Shown: positions 51,229 to 60,504, numbered from the stretch's first letter. The stretch: DNA of 64,000 bases from Falsiroseomonas sp050563525 (GCF_050563525.1 NZ_JBNXUN010000001.1:846012-910011); one strand, 5' to 3'. Notes: generated by a model from the letters alone, not told the origin. Made by a program: numbers and translations.

Positions 51229-51555
51229 ATGAGCCTCGAGAGCATGCGCCCCCCGGTTGCCATCCCGCTGCCCGTACCGGGCCTGGACTCGGATGGGGCG
51301 GCTGCGGACATGGGAGGTGACGGACGGCTGGACCGCAGGACGCGGGCCTTGATCGGGCTGGCCGTGGCGGCCGCGCTGCGCAGCGACGCGCAACTTCTGC
51401 GTTGGGTGGCCGAAGCGCGTTGCGCGGGAACGCCACGGGATGAGGTTGCGGCCGCCTTGCTCGCCGCGGTTCCTGCCGCGGGCGCCGAGGTGCTGGCGAT
51501 GCTGGCACCCGCGCTGCGGGCCTTCGACGAGCCTTATCAGCGTGGCCAGGACTGA
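51229..51555 (+). CDS. carboxymuconolactone decarboxylase-like small protein
   Basis: A 108-residue protein similar in size and helix pattern to the CMD/AhpD fold (LDRRTRALIGLAVAAALRSDAQLLRWVAEARCAG, quoted for position, then TPRDEVAAALLAAVPAAGAEVL). The C-x-x-C redox pair of AhpD is absent; only one Cys occurs (near 64). An enzymatic role is therefore doubtful. It lies 41 bp upstream of ppsA, on the same strand. Confidence 0.6.
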   Translation: MSLESMRPPVAIPLPVPGLDSDGAAADMGGDGRLDRRTRALIGLAVAAALRSDAQLLRWVAEARCAGTPRDEVAAALLAAVPAAGAEVLAMLAPALRAFDEPYQRGQD

Positions 51556-51596
51556 GGCGTTCGGGACGGGGCACGACGTCGCAGGGGAGAACTCGG

Positions 51597-54002
51597 ATGC
51601 CGCAGGAACTTGTGGTCTGGTTCGAAGAACTCGGCGTGGCCGATGTGCCGCGGGTCGGCGGCAAGAATGCGTCGTTGGGTGAATTGACGCGGGCGCTCGC
51701 CGCCGCCGGGGTTCAGGTTCCGGCCGGCTTCGCCACGACGGCCACTGCCTACCAGGCCTATGTTGCCGCCAACAATATCGCCGCGCCGATGCAGCAGAGG
51801 CTCGCCGCCTTCCGCGCCGGCAGTGCCAGCCTACAGGAGACAGGCGATGCGATCCGCCACCTGTTCCTCGACGGCGAGATGCCGCGGGACCTCGCCGAGG
51901 CCATCCGCGCCGCGTACCGCGCACTCGCCGATCGGCAGGGTGACACGACGCCCTCTGTCGCCGTGCGCAGCAGCGCCACGGCCGAGGACCTGCCCACCGC
52001 GAGCTTCGCCGGCCAGCAGGAATCCTTCCTGAATGTGCGTGGCGAGACGGCGCTGATGGAGACCTGCCGGCGCTGCTACGCATCGCTGTTCACCGACCGC
52101 GCCATCGCCTACCGCGAGGCGCAGGGCTTCGACCACATGACGGTCGCGCTGTCGATCGGCGTCCAGGTGATGGTGCGCTCGGACCTGGCGGGATCGGGCG
52201 TGATGTTCACGCTGGACACCGAAACCGGTTTCCCCGGCGTCGTCGTCATCAGCGCCGCCTGGGGCCTGGGCGAGACGGTGGTGCAGGGTACGGTCGAGCC
52301 GGACAAGTTCACCATCTTCAAGCCGCTGCTCGACAACCCGCGCAGCAGTCCGCTCATCGAGCGGACGCGCGGCGCCAAGCAGCACAAGATGGTCTACGCC
52401 ACCGGCGGCAGCGCGCGGACCGTGCTGATCGAGACCACGCGGCGGGAGCGTGAGGCCCTCGTGCTGGAAGCGGCGGAAGCGCTGCAGCTGGCACGATGGG
52501 CGGTGGCCGTGGAACGGCATTACGGCCGGCCCATGGACCTCGAATGGGCGAAGGATGGCGAAACCGGCGCGTTGTTCATCGTGCAGGCGCGGCCGGAGAC
52601 GGTGCAGGCGCGTCGCGTCGGCCCGCTGCGGCGGTGGAATCTGCGGGCGCATCGCGCGCGGCCGATCCTGACTGGCTCCGCGGTGGGCGAGGCGATCGCC
52701 GCCGCCGAGGCCTGCGTCATCCGCAGTGCGGATGACATCACCCGCTTCCGCGACGGCGCCATCCTGGTGACGGAGGCGACTGACCCGGACTGGGTTCCCA
52801 TCATGCGTCGCGCCGCCGGGATCGTGACGGATCACGGCGGCACCACCAGCCACGCCGCGATCGTCAGCCGTGAGCTTGGCGTGCCGGCCGTGGTAGGCAC
52901 CGGACGTGCCACCGCCGAAATCAAGGATGGCCAGGCCATCACCCTGTCCTGCGCCGAGGGCGATGAGGGACGCGTCTATGACGGCAGGCTGGAGTTCAGC
53001 TCGACCGAGCTCGATATCGATACCCTGCCGCGCACGCGCACCGCGCTGATGCTGAACCTGGCCAACCCCGCCACGGCACTGCGCTGGTGGCGCCTGCCGG
53101 CGGCCGGGGTCGGCCTCGCGCGCATGGAGTTCATCGTCAACGACCACATCCGCATCCATCCCATGGCGCTGGTGCGCTTCGAGACGCTGCGCGACGCCGA
53201 GGCGAAGCGGCAGATCGAGGCGATGACGGCAGGCTGGGCCGACAAGACGGAGTACTTCGTTGATCGCCTGGCGCATGGCATCGCGCGGCTCGCGGCACCG
53301 TTCCATCCGAACCCGGTCATCCTTCGCCTATCCGACTTCAAGAGCAACGAATACGCCCACCTGCTCGGCGGCGCCGAATTCGAGCCGGTGGAAGAGAACC
53401 CGATGCTCGGGCTGCGCGGCGCCTCCCGCTACTATTCGGACCGCTACCGGGAGGGCTTCGCGCTGGAATGCCGCGCCATCCGCCGGGTGCGGGAGGAGAT
53501 CGGGCTGCGCAACCTGGTCGTCATGGTGCCGTTCTGCCGCAGCCCAGCCGAGGCGGACCGTGTGCTGGCCGAAATGGCGCGGCACGGCCTGCATCGCGGC
53601 GTGGATGGTCTGCAGGTCTATGTGATGTGCGAGATCCCCTCGAACGTCATCCTGGCCGAGGACTTCGCCGCGCGCTTCGACGGCTTCTCCATCGGCTCCA
53701 ACGACCTGACGCAGCTCGTGCTCGGCGTGGATCGCGATTCGGCGGAGCTGGCGCCGCTGTTCGATGAACGGGACGCGGCGGTGAAGCGCATGATCGCGGA
53801 TGTGATCCGGCGCGCCCATGCCTGCGGCGCCAAGGTCGGCATCTGCGGCGAGGCGCCCAGCAACCACCCGGACTTCGCTGAATTCCTGGTTGAGCACGGC
53901 ATCGATTCCATATCGCTGAATCCCGACAGCTTCGCCGGCACGCTGCGCCGGGTGGCGGAGGCGGAGGCGCGCCTGGGCATTGCAACGGGAGACACACCAT
54001 GA
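51597..54002 (+). CDS. ppsA: phosphoenolpyruvate synthase
   Basis: Converts pyruvate and ATP to phosphoenolpyruvate, AMP and phosphate. The 801-residue protein has the ATP-grasp-like PPDK N-terminal domain (VGGKNASLGELT near 22, VRSSATAEDLPTASFAGQQE near 122), the swivelling phosphohistidine domain (TDHGGTTSHAAIVSRELG; catalytic His near 419) and the C-terminal TIM barrel (GSNDLTQLVLGVDRDS; CGEAPSNHPDFA). All hallmark residues are present. Its stop overlaps the next gene (ATGA). Confidence 0.94.
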   Translation: MPQELVVWFEELGVADVPRVGGKNASLGELTRALAAAGVQVPAGFATTATAYQAYVAANNIAAPMQQRLAAFRAGSASLQETGDAIRHLFLDGEMPRDLAEAIRAAYRALADRQGDTTPSVAVRSSATAEDLPTASFAGQQESFLNVRGETALMETCRRCYASLFTDRAIAYREAQGFDHMTVALSIGVQVMVRSDLAGSGVMFTLDTETGFPGVVVISAAWGLGETVVQGTVEPDKFTIFKPLLDNPRSSPLIERTRGAKQHKMVYATGGSARTVLIETTRREREALVLEAAEALQLARWAVAVERHYGRPMDLEWAKDGETGALFIVQARPETVQARRVGPLRRWNLRAHRARPILTGSAVGEAIAAAEACVIRSADDITRFRDGAILVTEATDPDWVPIMRRAAGIVTDHGGTTSHAAIVSRELGVPAVVGTGRATAEIKDGQAITLSCAEGDEGRVYDGRLEFSSTELDIDTLPRTRTALMLNLANPATALRWWRLPAAGVGLARMEFIVNDHIRIHPMALVRFETLRDAEAKRQIEAMTAGWADKTEYFVDRLAHGIARLAAPFHPNPVILRLSDFKSNEYAHLLGGAEFEPVEENPMLGLRGASRYYSDRYREGFALECRAIRRVREEIGLRNLVVMVPFCRSPAEADRVLAEMARHGLHRGVDGLQVYVMCEIPSNVILAEDFAARFDGFSIGSNDLTQLVLGVDRDSAELAPLFDERDAAVKRMIADVIRRAHACGAKVGICGEAPSNHPDFAEFLVEHGIDSISLNPDSFAGTLRRVAEAEARLGIATGDTP

Positions 54003-54331
54003 CGACGCAGAGCGTGCTGGCCGAAGTCGCGGCGGAGCGGACGCGGCAAGATGCGCAGTGGGGCGGCGCGGCGCGTGACGATGCGATGCCGGTTCCCGCC
54101 TTCGTGCAGTTGATGGGCGACTACGCCGGCTGGGCACGGGTGAAGGCGCGCGAGGGCTCGCTGGTGGAGGCGCGGCAGCGGCTGGTGCAGGTGGCGGCGC
54201 TGGCGGTGGCGGCGGTGGAATCGCTGGATCGTCGCAGCGGCGGGCGGGGGGAGGCGGCGCCGCCCGCTGAAACCGCGCCGGTCTCAGCCGACACCACCGC
54301 AGGACGCGACGAGGGGTTGAATTGGGAGTGA
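53999..54331 (+). CDS. small hypothetical protein coupled to ppsA
   Basis: A 110-residue protein. The first 75 residues (VLAEVAAERTRQDAQWGG, then QRLVQVAALAVAAVESLDRR) resemble the short helical domain of phage and bacterial proteins that begin with an E-R-x-R-Q-x-x-x-W-G motif, related by some to nucleotide pyrophosphohydrolases. The rest is a low-complexity tail. The ATG overlaps the ppsA stop. Function unknown. Confidence 0.6.
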   Translation: MTTQSVLAEVAAERTRQDAQWGGAARDDAMPVPAFVQLMGDYAGWARVKAREGSLVEARQRLVQVAALAVAAVESLDRRSGGRGEAAPPAETAPVSADTTAGRDEGLNWE

Positions 54332-54359
54332 GCACCGCGCGCCCGGGATCTCCGGGGCG

Positions 54360-55364
54360 GTGAGGCGCGGGCCGAAGCTTCTGCTCGCCATGATCGTGCT
54401 CGGCGTCATGCTGGCTGCCGGTGGCTGGTCCTGGTGGCAGGGACGCCAGGCGCGGCTGCCGGAGGGCATCGCCTTCGGCAATGGCCGGCTGGAGGCGGAA
54501 CAGGTGGACGTGGCCACGCAATACGCCGGGCGCGTGGTCGAGATCCTGGCGCGGGAAGGCGAGATGGTGGAGGCAGGCCAAGTCCTGGCCCGCATGGACA
54601 CGGCGGAGCTTGAGGCCCAGCTCCGCCAGGCCGAGGCCGAGGTCCGGCGCTTCCGCCACTCGGTCGAGGAAGCGCTGGCGCTGCTTGAGCAACGGCGTGG
54701 CGAGGCCTTGCTGGCGGCCCGCAACCTCGACCGGACCCTGCGCCTGGCATCGCAGGGCCATGCGCCGCAGCAGACCGTGGACCGGCAGCGGACCGAGGCG
54801 CGCTCGGCCGAGGCGGCGCGCGATGCGGCGGCACGGCACGTCGAGGCGCTGCGGGACGCGGTGGAGGCCGCGGAGGCCGGCGTGCAGCGGCTGGACCAGC
54901 AGATCCGGGACGCCTCGCTGCGGGCGCCGCGCACCGGCCGGGTGCAGTATCGCCTGGCGCAGCCGGGGGAGGTGCTGGCCCCCGGCGGCAAGCTGTTGAC
55001 CATCCTGGACCTCGGCGATGTCCACATGACGATCTTCCTGCCCGCCAGGGCGGCCGGGCGTTTGGCAATTGGGGCGGAGGCGCGGCTGGTGCTGGACGCG
55101 GTGCCGGAGACGCCCCTGCCCGGCCGCGTCTCCTTCGTCGCCGCCCGCGCGCAGTTCACGCCGCGCCAGGTCGAGACACGGGAGGAGCGGGAGAACCTGA
55201 TGTACCGCGTGCGGGTGAAGCTGCCGCCGGCGCTGCTGCGGCGCTACGAGGACCAGGTGAAGGTCGGCATCACCGGCCTCGCCTATGTGCGGCTGGACCC
55301 GGAGACCAGGTGGCCGGACCACCTGCAGTCCCGCCTGACCGAAGCCGACTGGTGGGGCGGGTGA
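54360..55364 (+). CDS. yhiI: HlyD-family membrane fusion protein (YhiI-like)
   Basis: A 334-residue periplasmic adaptor. One N-terminal membrane anchor (about 7-25), a lipoyl-like hairpin half (GRLEAEQVDVATQYAGRVVEILAREGEMV), a coiled-coil hairpin (about 75-180) and the closing half LRAPRTGRVQYRLAQPGEVL are seen. It starts at a GTG with GGGG just upstream. It heads a three-gene exporter operon in the same order as E. coli yhiI-rbbA-yhhJ, and overlaps rbbA (GTGA). Confidence 0.87.
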   Translation: MRRGPKLLLAMIVLGVMLAAGGWSWWQGRQARLPEGIAFGNGRLEAEQVDVATQYAGRVVEILAREGEMVEAGQVLARMDTAELEAQLRQAEAEVRRFRHSVEEALALLEQRRGEALLAARNLDRTLRLASQGHAPQQTVDRQRTEARSAEAARDAAARHVEALRDAVEAAEAGVQRLDQQIRDASLRAPRTGRVQYRLAQPGEVLAPGGKLLTILDLGDVHMTIFLPARAAGRLAIGAEARLVLDAVPETPLPGRVSFVAARAQFTPRQVETREERENLMYRVRVKLPPALLRRYEDQVKVGITGLAYVRLDPETRWPDHLQSRLTEADWWGG

Positions 55365-58087
55365 GCGGGACGCCCGCGGTGGAGGCGATGGGCCTGCTGC
55401 ATCGCTACAAGGCGACGCTCGCGCTGGACGATGTCTCATTGGTGCTGCCGGAAGGTGGCACGATCGGCGTCATCGGGCCGGACGCGGTGGGCAAGTCCAC
55501 GCTGCTCGGCCTGCTGGCCGGGGCGCGGCGCATCCAGGCCGGGCGGGTGCGCGTGCTCGGTGGCGACATGGCCGATGCCGCGCATCGCCGTGCCGTCTCG
55601 CCGCGCATCGCCTACATGCCGCAGGGCCTGGGGCGGAACCTGTATGCCGACCTCACCGTGCGGGAGAATGTCGACTTCTTCGCCCGCCTGTTTGGCCATG
55701 CGCGGGCGGAACGGCGCCGGCGGATCGCGGACCTGCTCGAGGCGACCGGGCTCGCACCGTTTCCGGACCGCCCCGCCGGCAAGCTCTCGGGCGGCATGAA
55801 GCAGAAGCTCGGCCTGTGCTGCGCGCTGGTGCACGACCCGGACCTGCTGGTGCTGGACGAGCCGACGACCGGCGTGGACCCGCTGTCGCGCCAGCAGTTC
55901 TGGGAGCTGATCGAACGTATCCGGCAGCGGCGACCCGGCATGGGTGTCGTCGTCGCCACCGCCTACATGGAGGAGGCGGAGCGCTTCGACCGGCTGGTGG
56001 CGATGCAGGCGGGCCGCGTGCTCGCCGCCGGTACGCCGCAGGACCTGCGCGCGCGAACCGGCACGGCGACGCTGGAGGAGGCTTTCGTCGCGCTGTTGCC
56101 GGAGACCGCCCGGCGCGGCGCGCGCCGCCTGGAGATCCCCCGGAAGCCGGAAAGCGCGGCAGAGCCGGCGATCGTGGCCGAGGGCCTGACGCGGCGGTTC
56201 GGCGCCTTCATCGCGGTCGATCACGTCAGTTTCCGCATCGCTCGCGGCGAGATCTTCGGCTTCCTCGGCTCCAATGGCTGCGGCAAGACGACGACGATGA
56301 AGATGCTGACGGGGCTTCTCGCGCCGTCCGAGGGCAGGGCCTGGCTGTTCGGCGCGCCGGCAGGCGGCGGCGGATTGGAGACGCGGCGGCGCGTCGGCTA
56401 CATGTCACAGGCCTTCTCGCTGTATGCAGAATTGACGGTGGTGCAGAACCTCATCCTGCATGCGCGCCTGTTCCACCTGCCGCAGGCGCGCATCCGGCCC
56501 CGGGTCGAGGAGATGGTCGCGCGCTTCGACCTGGCCGCGCATCGTGACGCGCGCGCGGCGGACCTGCCGCTTGGCGTCCGGCAGCGGCTGTCTTTGGCCG
56601 TCGCGGTGATCCACGCGCCGGAGATGCTGATCCTTGATGAGCCGACCTCGGGCGTCGATCCACTGGCGCGCGACGCCTTCTGGGAGTTGCTGGTCGACCT
56701 GTCGCGCCGGCAGCAGGTGACGATCTTCATCTCCACCCACTTCATGAACGAGGCGGCGCGCTGCGATCGGGTCTCCCTGATGCATGCCGGCCGTGTGCTG
56801 GCCAGCGGGACGCCGGAGAAGCTGAAGGCGGCGCGCGGCGCGGCGACGCTGGGCGAGGCCTTCATCGGCTATCTGCGCGAGGCGGAACAGGCGGGTGCGG
56901 CGGAGATGCCGCGACCAGCGGCCCTGCCGGACCACGGCACGGTCGCCGCGCCACCAGGCGGCACGGCCCGCGCCGGGCTGCGCCGCCTGCTCGCCTATTC
57001 CTGGCGCGAGGCGCTGGAGCTTCGACGCGACCCGATCCGGCTGTCGGTCGCACTGATCGGTACGGCATTGCTGATGCTGGTCTTCGGCTTCGGTATCTCG
57101 ACCGACGTGAACCGCCTGACCTTCTCCGCCCTCGACCGCGACCAGACCATCGAGAGCCGGACCTATGCGCAGGAATTTTCGGGCTCGGCCTATTTCGCCG
57201 AACGGCCGCCGATCACCAGCGAGGAGGATATGTGGCACCGCCTGCGGGCGGGCGAAATTGCCGTCGCACTGGAGATTCCCGCGGGTTTTGGCCGCGATCT
57301 GCGCGCCGGACGGCCCACGGAGGTGGCTGCGTGGCTGGACGGCGCGCTGCCGTTCCGGGCCGAGACGGCGACCGGCTATGTCTCCGGCCTGCATGCCGGC
57401 TTCCTCGCCGCGCGCGAGCCTGGCCGGACGCAGCCCGCGCCGCCGGCCGTGGTCGAGACGCGTTTCCGCTACAACCAGTCCTTCAAGAGCATCTACGCCA
57501 TGGTGCCGAGCACCATCGCGATCCTGCTGATGCTGATCCCGTCCATGTTGATGGCGCTCGGCGTGGTGCGGGAGAAGGAACTCGGCTCGATCACCAACTT
57601 CCACGTCACGCCGGTGACACGGCTTGAGTTCCTGCTGGGCAAGCAGTTGCCCTACATCACGCTCAGCATGGGCAACTTCGCGCTGATGCTGCTGATGGCG
57701 CTGACGGTGTTCGGCGTGCCGCTGAAGGGCAGCCTCGTGGGGCTAACGCTTGGCGCGCTGCTGTATGTGACGGCGGCGACCGGCATCGGCCTCGTCATGT
57801 CCGCCTTCACGCGCACGCAGATCGCGGCGCTGTTCGGCACCGCCATCGCGACGATGATGCCGGCGACGCAATTCTCCGGCATGTTGCAGCCTGTCGCCAG
57901 CCTGGAGGGCGCGGGCCGGGTGATCGGCGAGCTTTTCCCGACCGGCTATTTCATGAAGATCAGCGTCGGCACCTTCACCAAGGGGCTGGGCTTCGCGGAC
58001 CTGCTGCCCTTCCTGCTGCCACTGGCCACCTTCATCCCGGTCCTGACGATGGCCAGCGTCCTGCTGCTCCACAAGCAGGACCGCTGA
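55361..58087 (+). CDS. rbbA: fused ABC ATPase/permease (RbbA-like)
   Basis: A 908-residue protein with two ABC ATPase domains and an ABC-2 permease. NBD1 has the RbbA-type Walker A GPDAVGKST near 48, LSGGMKQK and LLVLDEPTTGVDP. NBD2 has GSNGCGKTT near 305, the degenerate signature LPLGVRQRLSLA typical of RbbA, and LILDEPTSGVDP. The permease (about 545-908) carries six helices and EKELGSITNFHVTPV. E. coli RbbA was reported as ribosome-associated, but the architecture is that of an exporter. The GTG start overlaps the yhiI stop. Confidence 0.9.
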   Translation: MSGTPAVEAMGLLHRYKATLALDDVSLVLPEGGTIGVIGPDAVGKSTLLGLLAGARRIQAGRVRVLGGDMADAAHRRAVSPRIAYMPQGLGRNLYADLTVRENVDFFARLFGHARAERRRRIADLLEATGLAPFPDRPAGKLSGGMKQKLGLCCALVHDPDLLVLDEPTTGVDPLSRQQFWELIERIRQRRPGMGVVVATAYMEEAERFDRLVAMQAGRVLAAGTPQDLRARTGTATLEEAFVALLPETARRGARRLEIPRKPESAAEPAIVAEGLTRRFGAFIAVDHVSFRIARGEIFGFLGSNGCGKTTTMKMLTGLLAPSEGRAWLFGAPAGGGGLETRRRVGYMSQAFSLYAELTVVQNLILHARLFHLPQARIRPRVEEMVARFDLAAHRDARAADLPLGVRQRLSLAVAVIHAPEMLILDEPTSGVDPLARDAFWELLVDLSRRQQVTIFISTHFMNEAARCDRVSLMHAGRVLASGTPEKLKAARGAATLGEAFIGYLREAEQAGAAEMPRPAALPDHGTVAAPPGGTARAGLRRLLAYSWREALELRRDPIRLSVALIGTALLMLVFGFGISTDVNRLTFSALDRDQTIESRTYAQEFSGSAYFAERPPITSEEDMWHRLRAGEIAVALEIPAGFGRDLRAGRPTEVAAWLDGALPFRAETATGYVSGLHAGFLAAREPGRTQPAPPAVVETRFRYNQSFKSIYAMVPSTIAILLMLIPSMLMALGVVREKELGSITNFHVTPVTRLEFLLGKQLPYITLSMGNFALMLLMALTVFGVPLKGSLVGLTLGALLYVTAATGIGLVMSAFTRTQIAALFGTAIATMMPATQFSGMLQPVASLEGAGRVIGELFPTGYFMKISVGTFTKGLGFADLLPFLLPLATFIPVLTMASVLLLHKQDR

Positions 58088-58090
58088 CCC

Positions 58091-59218
58091 GTGATCCGGT
58101 CGCTGTCCAACATCCTATGGCTCGGCCTGAAGGAATTGCAGAGCCTCCGCCATGACACCTTCCTGCTGGCCTTCGTCGTCTACTCCTTCACCTTCGCGGT
58201 CTACAGCCACGCCACCGGCGTCACGCACAACCTGCGCAACGCCGCAATCGCGGTCGTCGACGAGGACCGGTCCACGCTGTCCGCCCGCATCGCGGATGCT
58301 TTCCTGGCGCCCGCATTTCAGAGCCCGGACCGCATCGCCCCGGCCGAGATGTCCCAAGGCATGGATGCCGCGCACTGGACCTTCGTTCTCGACATCCCGC
58401 CCGATTTCGAGCGGGACGTACGGGCCGGACGGCAGCCGCTGGTGCAACTGAATGTCGATGCCACTGCGATGCTCCAGGCCGGCATCGGCGCCGGCATCAT
58501 CGAACGCATCGTCACGGAGGAGGTCGCGCGCGGCACGGGGGGCGAGGCAGCGCTACGGAATGCGGCAGAGCCGGTGGCGCTGCAATTGCGGGTCGCCTTC
58601 AACCAGGCACTCGACAGCGCACGCTTCTCAGGCGCCATGGCGATTGTCAGCAACGTGACGATGCTCTCGGTGCTGTTGGCGGGTGCGGCACTGATCCGGG
58701 AGCGCGAGCACGGCACCATCGACCATCTGCTCGCCATGCCGCTGACGCCGATCGAGATCATGCTGGCGAAGCTGTGGGCGAACGGCCTGGTGATCCTGAC
58801 GGCGGTCTCGGTCTCCCTCATCGTCGTGCTCGGCTGGGCGGTGGGCGTAAAGCCGGCGGGATCCATCCCGCTGTTCCTGGCCGGCACGACGCTTTACCTG
58901 TTCTTTGCGACGTCGCTTGGCATTTTCCTGGGCACCGTGGCGCGGTCCATGCCGCAGCTCGGGCTGCTGTTCATCCTGACGGTGCTGCCGATGAACATGC
59001 TGTCAGGCGCCGATACGCCGATCGAGAGCATGCCGCTGCCGCTGCAATTCACCATGCAGCTGGTGCCCTCAACCCATTTCGTGAGTTTCGCCCAGGCGAT
59101 CTTGTTCCGCGGAGCCGATCTCGCGATCGTCTGGCCGCATTTCCTGGCGACAGGGGCGGTCGGGACGGCGTTCCTGGCATTCGGGCTGTCGCGATTCCGG
59201 CGCGCGCTTGCCACGTGA
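58091..59218 (+). CDS. yhhJ: ABC-2 type permease (YhhJ-like)
   Basis: A 375-residue ABC-2 permease. Helix 1 is at about 21-40, followed by a large periplasmic domain (about 45-180, AAIAVVDEDRSTLSARIADAF) and five helices; REREHGTIDHLLAMPLTP and PMNMLSGADTPIESMP are class hallmarks. A GTG start follows rbbA by 3 bp. With yhiI and rbbA it would form a half-fused exporter of drugs or unknown substrates. Confidence 0.9.
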   Translation: MIRSLSNILWLGLKELQSLRHDTFLLAFVVYSFTFAVYSHATGVTHNLRNAAIAVVDEDRSTLSARIADAFLAPAFQSPDRIAPAEMSQGMDAAHWTFVLDIPPDFERDVRAGRQPLVQLNVDATAMLQAGIGAGIIERIVTEEVARGTGGEAALRNAAEPVALQLRVAFNQALDSARFSGAMAIVSNVTMLSVLLAGAALIREREHGTIDHLLAMPLTPIEIMLAKLWANGLVILTAVSVSLIVVLGWAVGVKPAGSIPLFLAGTTLYLFFATSLGIFLGTVARSMPQLGLLFILTVLPMNMLSGADTPIESMPLPLQFTMQLVPSTHFVSFAQAILFRGADLAIVWPHFLATGAVGTAFLAFGLSRFRRALAT

Positions 59219-59224
59219 CTTGAG

Positions 59225-59240
59225 CCTGGGGACACCCAGG
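59225..59240 (+). terminator. short hairpin after the yhiI-rbbA-yhhJ operon
   Basis: CCTGGG-GACA-CCCAGG, perfect 6-bp stem with 4-nt loop, 6 bp after the yhhJ stop. No T-run follows, so termination strength is uncertain. Confidence 0.35.
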
Positions 59241-59284
59241 CCGGCGTGGCGCGAGAGTCGGCTGGCGGCGCAGCGAGGGTTGGC

Positions 59285-59437
59285 GATCAGGCGCATCAGC
59301 TCGAGGTTCAGCGTCGTCTACCCATCAGGCCGGTGGTAGCACCCCGACCGACTGATCGAGACCAGCTCGCACTGCCGCACCACCGATAGCTGCGGGTGCC
59401 CCGGCTCCATCATCTGGCGGCGCCGCTCCAGGCTCAT
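59285..59437 (-). pseudogene. IS3-family transposase orfB, 5' fragment with nonsense codon
   Basis: MSLERRRQMMEPGHPQLSVV then SISRSGCYHRPDG is the conserved start of IS3 orfB. A TAG follows at 59318-59320 where the family usually has Glu, after which TLNLELMRLI is still recognisable up to about 59285. Beyond that similarity stops, so the integrase core is missing. The start overlaps orfA by 4 bp, as expected. Confidence 0.7.
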
Positions 59438-59724
59438 CGACCGGACGCTTTCGCCAAAAAGTCCCGTTCCAGCAGCAGCTGCCCCATCTTGGCGTGCAGC
59501 CTCTCGATATCCGCCTCGACCGCCTTCGCGCTCTCCTGCGCCGCTGCCTTGCCCAAAAGCACCGCGGTCAGCCCTTCCACGGCCTGCCGCTTCCACTCGC
59601 CGACCATCGTCTGGTGAATGCCGTGCTTGGCCGCCAGCTGCGCTGCCCTCAGATCACCACGCAGCGCCTCCAGCGCCACCTTCGCCTTGAAATCCGCCGA
59701 ATACCGTGTCCGCTTGCCCGTCAT
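59434..59724 (-). CDS. IS3-family transposase orfA (helix-turn-helix protein)
   Basis: A complete 96-residue OrfA. The N-terminal HTH (RTRYSADFKAKVALEALRGD, AAKHGIHQTMVGEWKRQA) is followed by a leucine-zipper-like coil (ADIERLHAKMGQLLLERDFL). OrfA alone binds ends but does not cut; its orfB is destroyed. Confidence 0.85.
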   Translation of the reverse strand: MTGKRTRYSADFKAKVALEALRGDLRAAQLAAKHGIHQTMVGEWKRQAVEGLTAVLLGKAAAQESAKAVEADIERLHAKMGQLLLERDFLAKASGR

Positions 59725-59951
59725 TCAGATCCGTCCTTCTCGCAGGTGGACCGAGCTTAGCCACCCGTCCGAAATCCTGGGACCACCTCACTTTCGGCAG
59801 GAACTCGACCGCGGCTCGATTCAGTACGGTGGCACCCGGGAGTTCACGCTGGATCGGATGTAGCCGCTGATGAAATCTGCTGGCCTGAGGCACCGAATTG
59901 TGCGAGCGGCGTTGAACCACGCAGGGCCGTGCAGGCCGGTGGGGCATGCAG

Positions 59952-60350
59952 ATGAGTGGGCGTAGCATTTTGGGAGCCGAAGGCCTGGCTCGTGATGGTC
60001 ACGATGCATCAGTCCGGAGGCGGCTGGAATCCATTGCGCGTGTCCTGGACAGCAGGTGGCGCATCCCGGGTACTGGCATCCGGTTCGGTGCGGATGCCGC
60101 GTTGAACGTCATACCGGGCATCGGCTTGGTAGCCTCGAAAGGTGTTTCGGCCTACCTCATCCTGGAGGCGCGGCGGCTGGGTGTGCCGCCGGGCGTCTTG
60201 ATGCGGATGATTGGCAACATTGGTGTTGACGCCTTGATCAGTGCAGTGCCCCTCGCCGGCTGGATTGGGGACGTCTTCTTTCGCGCTAATCTGCGCAACA
60301 TGGCACTCCTACGGCAGCATCTCGACCGGAAGCAACGCCCGGCCGATTGA
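59952..60350 (+). CDS. DUF4112 protein
   Basis: A 132-residue protein of the DUF4112 family. The core RIPGTGIRFGADAALNVIPGIGLVASKG and GVLMRMIGNIGVDALISAVPLAGWIGDVFFRANLRN (quoted for recognition of GIGLVASK, NIGVDALI and PLAGWIGDVFF) shows one or two hydrophobic helices. The second ATG (59952) is chosen because GGTGGGG lies 7 nt upstream. Function unknown. It sits between an IS3 remnant and a recombinase remnant. Confidence 0.8.
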   Translation: MSGRSILGAEGLARDGHDASVRRRLESIARVLDSRWRIPGTGIRFGADAALNVIPGIGLVASKGVSAYLILEARRLGVPPGVLMRMIGNIGVDALISAVPLAGWIGDVFFRANLRNMALLRQHLDRKQRPAD

Positions 60351-60390
60351 CCTGCACCTCGGTCAAGCCTGTTGCCATCGTCCCCGCAGG

Positions 60391-60504
60391 GACCCGCGCC
60401 ACCGTCGTGTGCGTCCAGGTCATCCCATCCCTCGGCGTCGGTAGCCCGCGCGCAATCAGGAGGCGCGCCAGAGCCTGACGGGTTGCCGCACCGGCCTCGC
60501 GCAC
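60391..60504 (-). pseudogene. serine recombinase C-terminal remnant (copy 1)
   Basis: The minus strand reads REAGAATRQALARLLIARG then LPTPRDGMTWTHTTVARV, the conserved C-terminal edge of the recombinase domain of large serine recombinases. It is closed by a stop just upstream and runs into unrelated sequence, so only about 38 codons survive. The rest of 60351-60651 shows no other coding signal; it is unassigned sequence between DUF4112 and the PEP-CTERM gene. Confidence 0.6.

Larger units (their letters stand above)
59285..59790 (-). mobile_element. truncated IS3-family insertion sequence
   Basis: The left part of an IS3-family element in minus orientation: complete orfA (59434-59724) and only the start of orfB. 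The probable left end is TGAGGTGGTCCCAGG at 59790 on the minus strand, 66 bp before orfA. The right end, catalytic orfB domain and right inverted repeat are gone, so the copy cannot transpose on its own. Confidence 0.7.
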
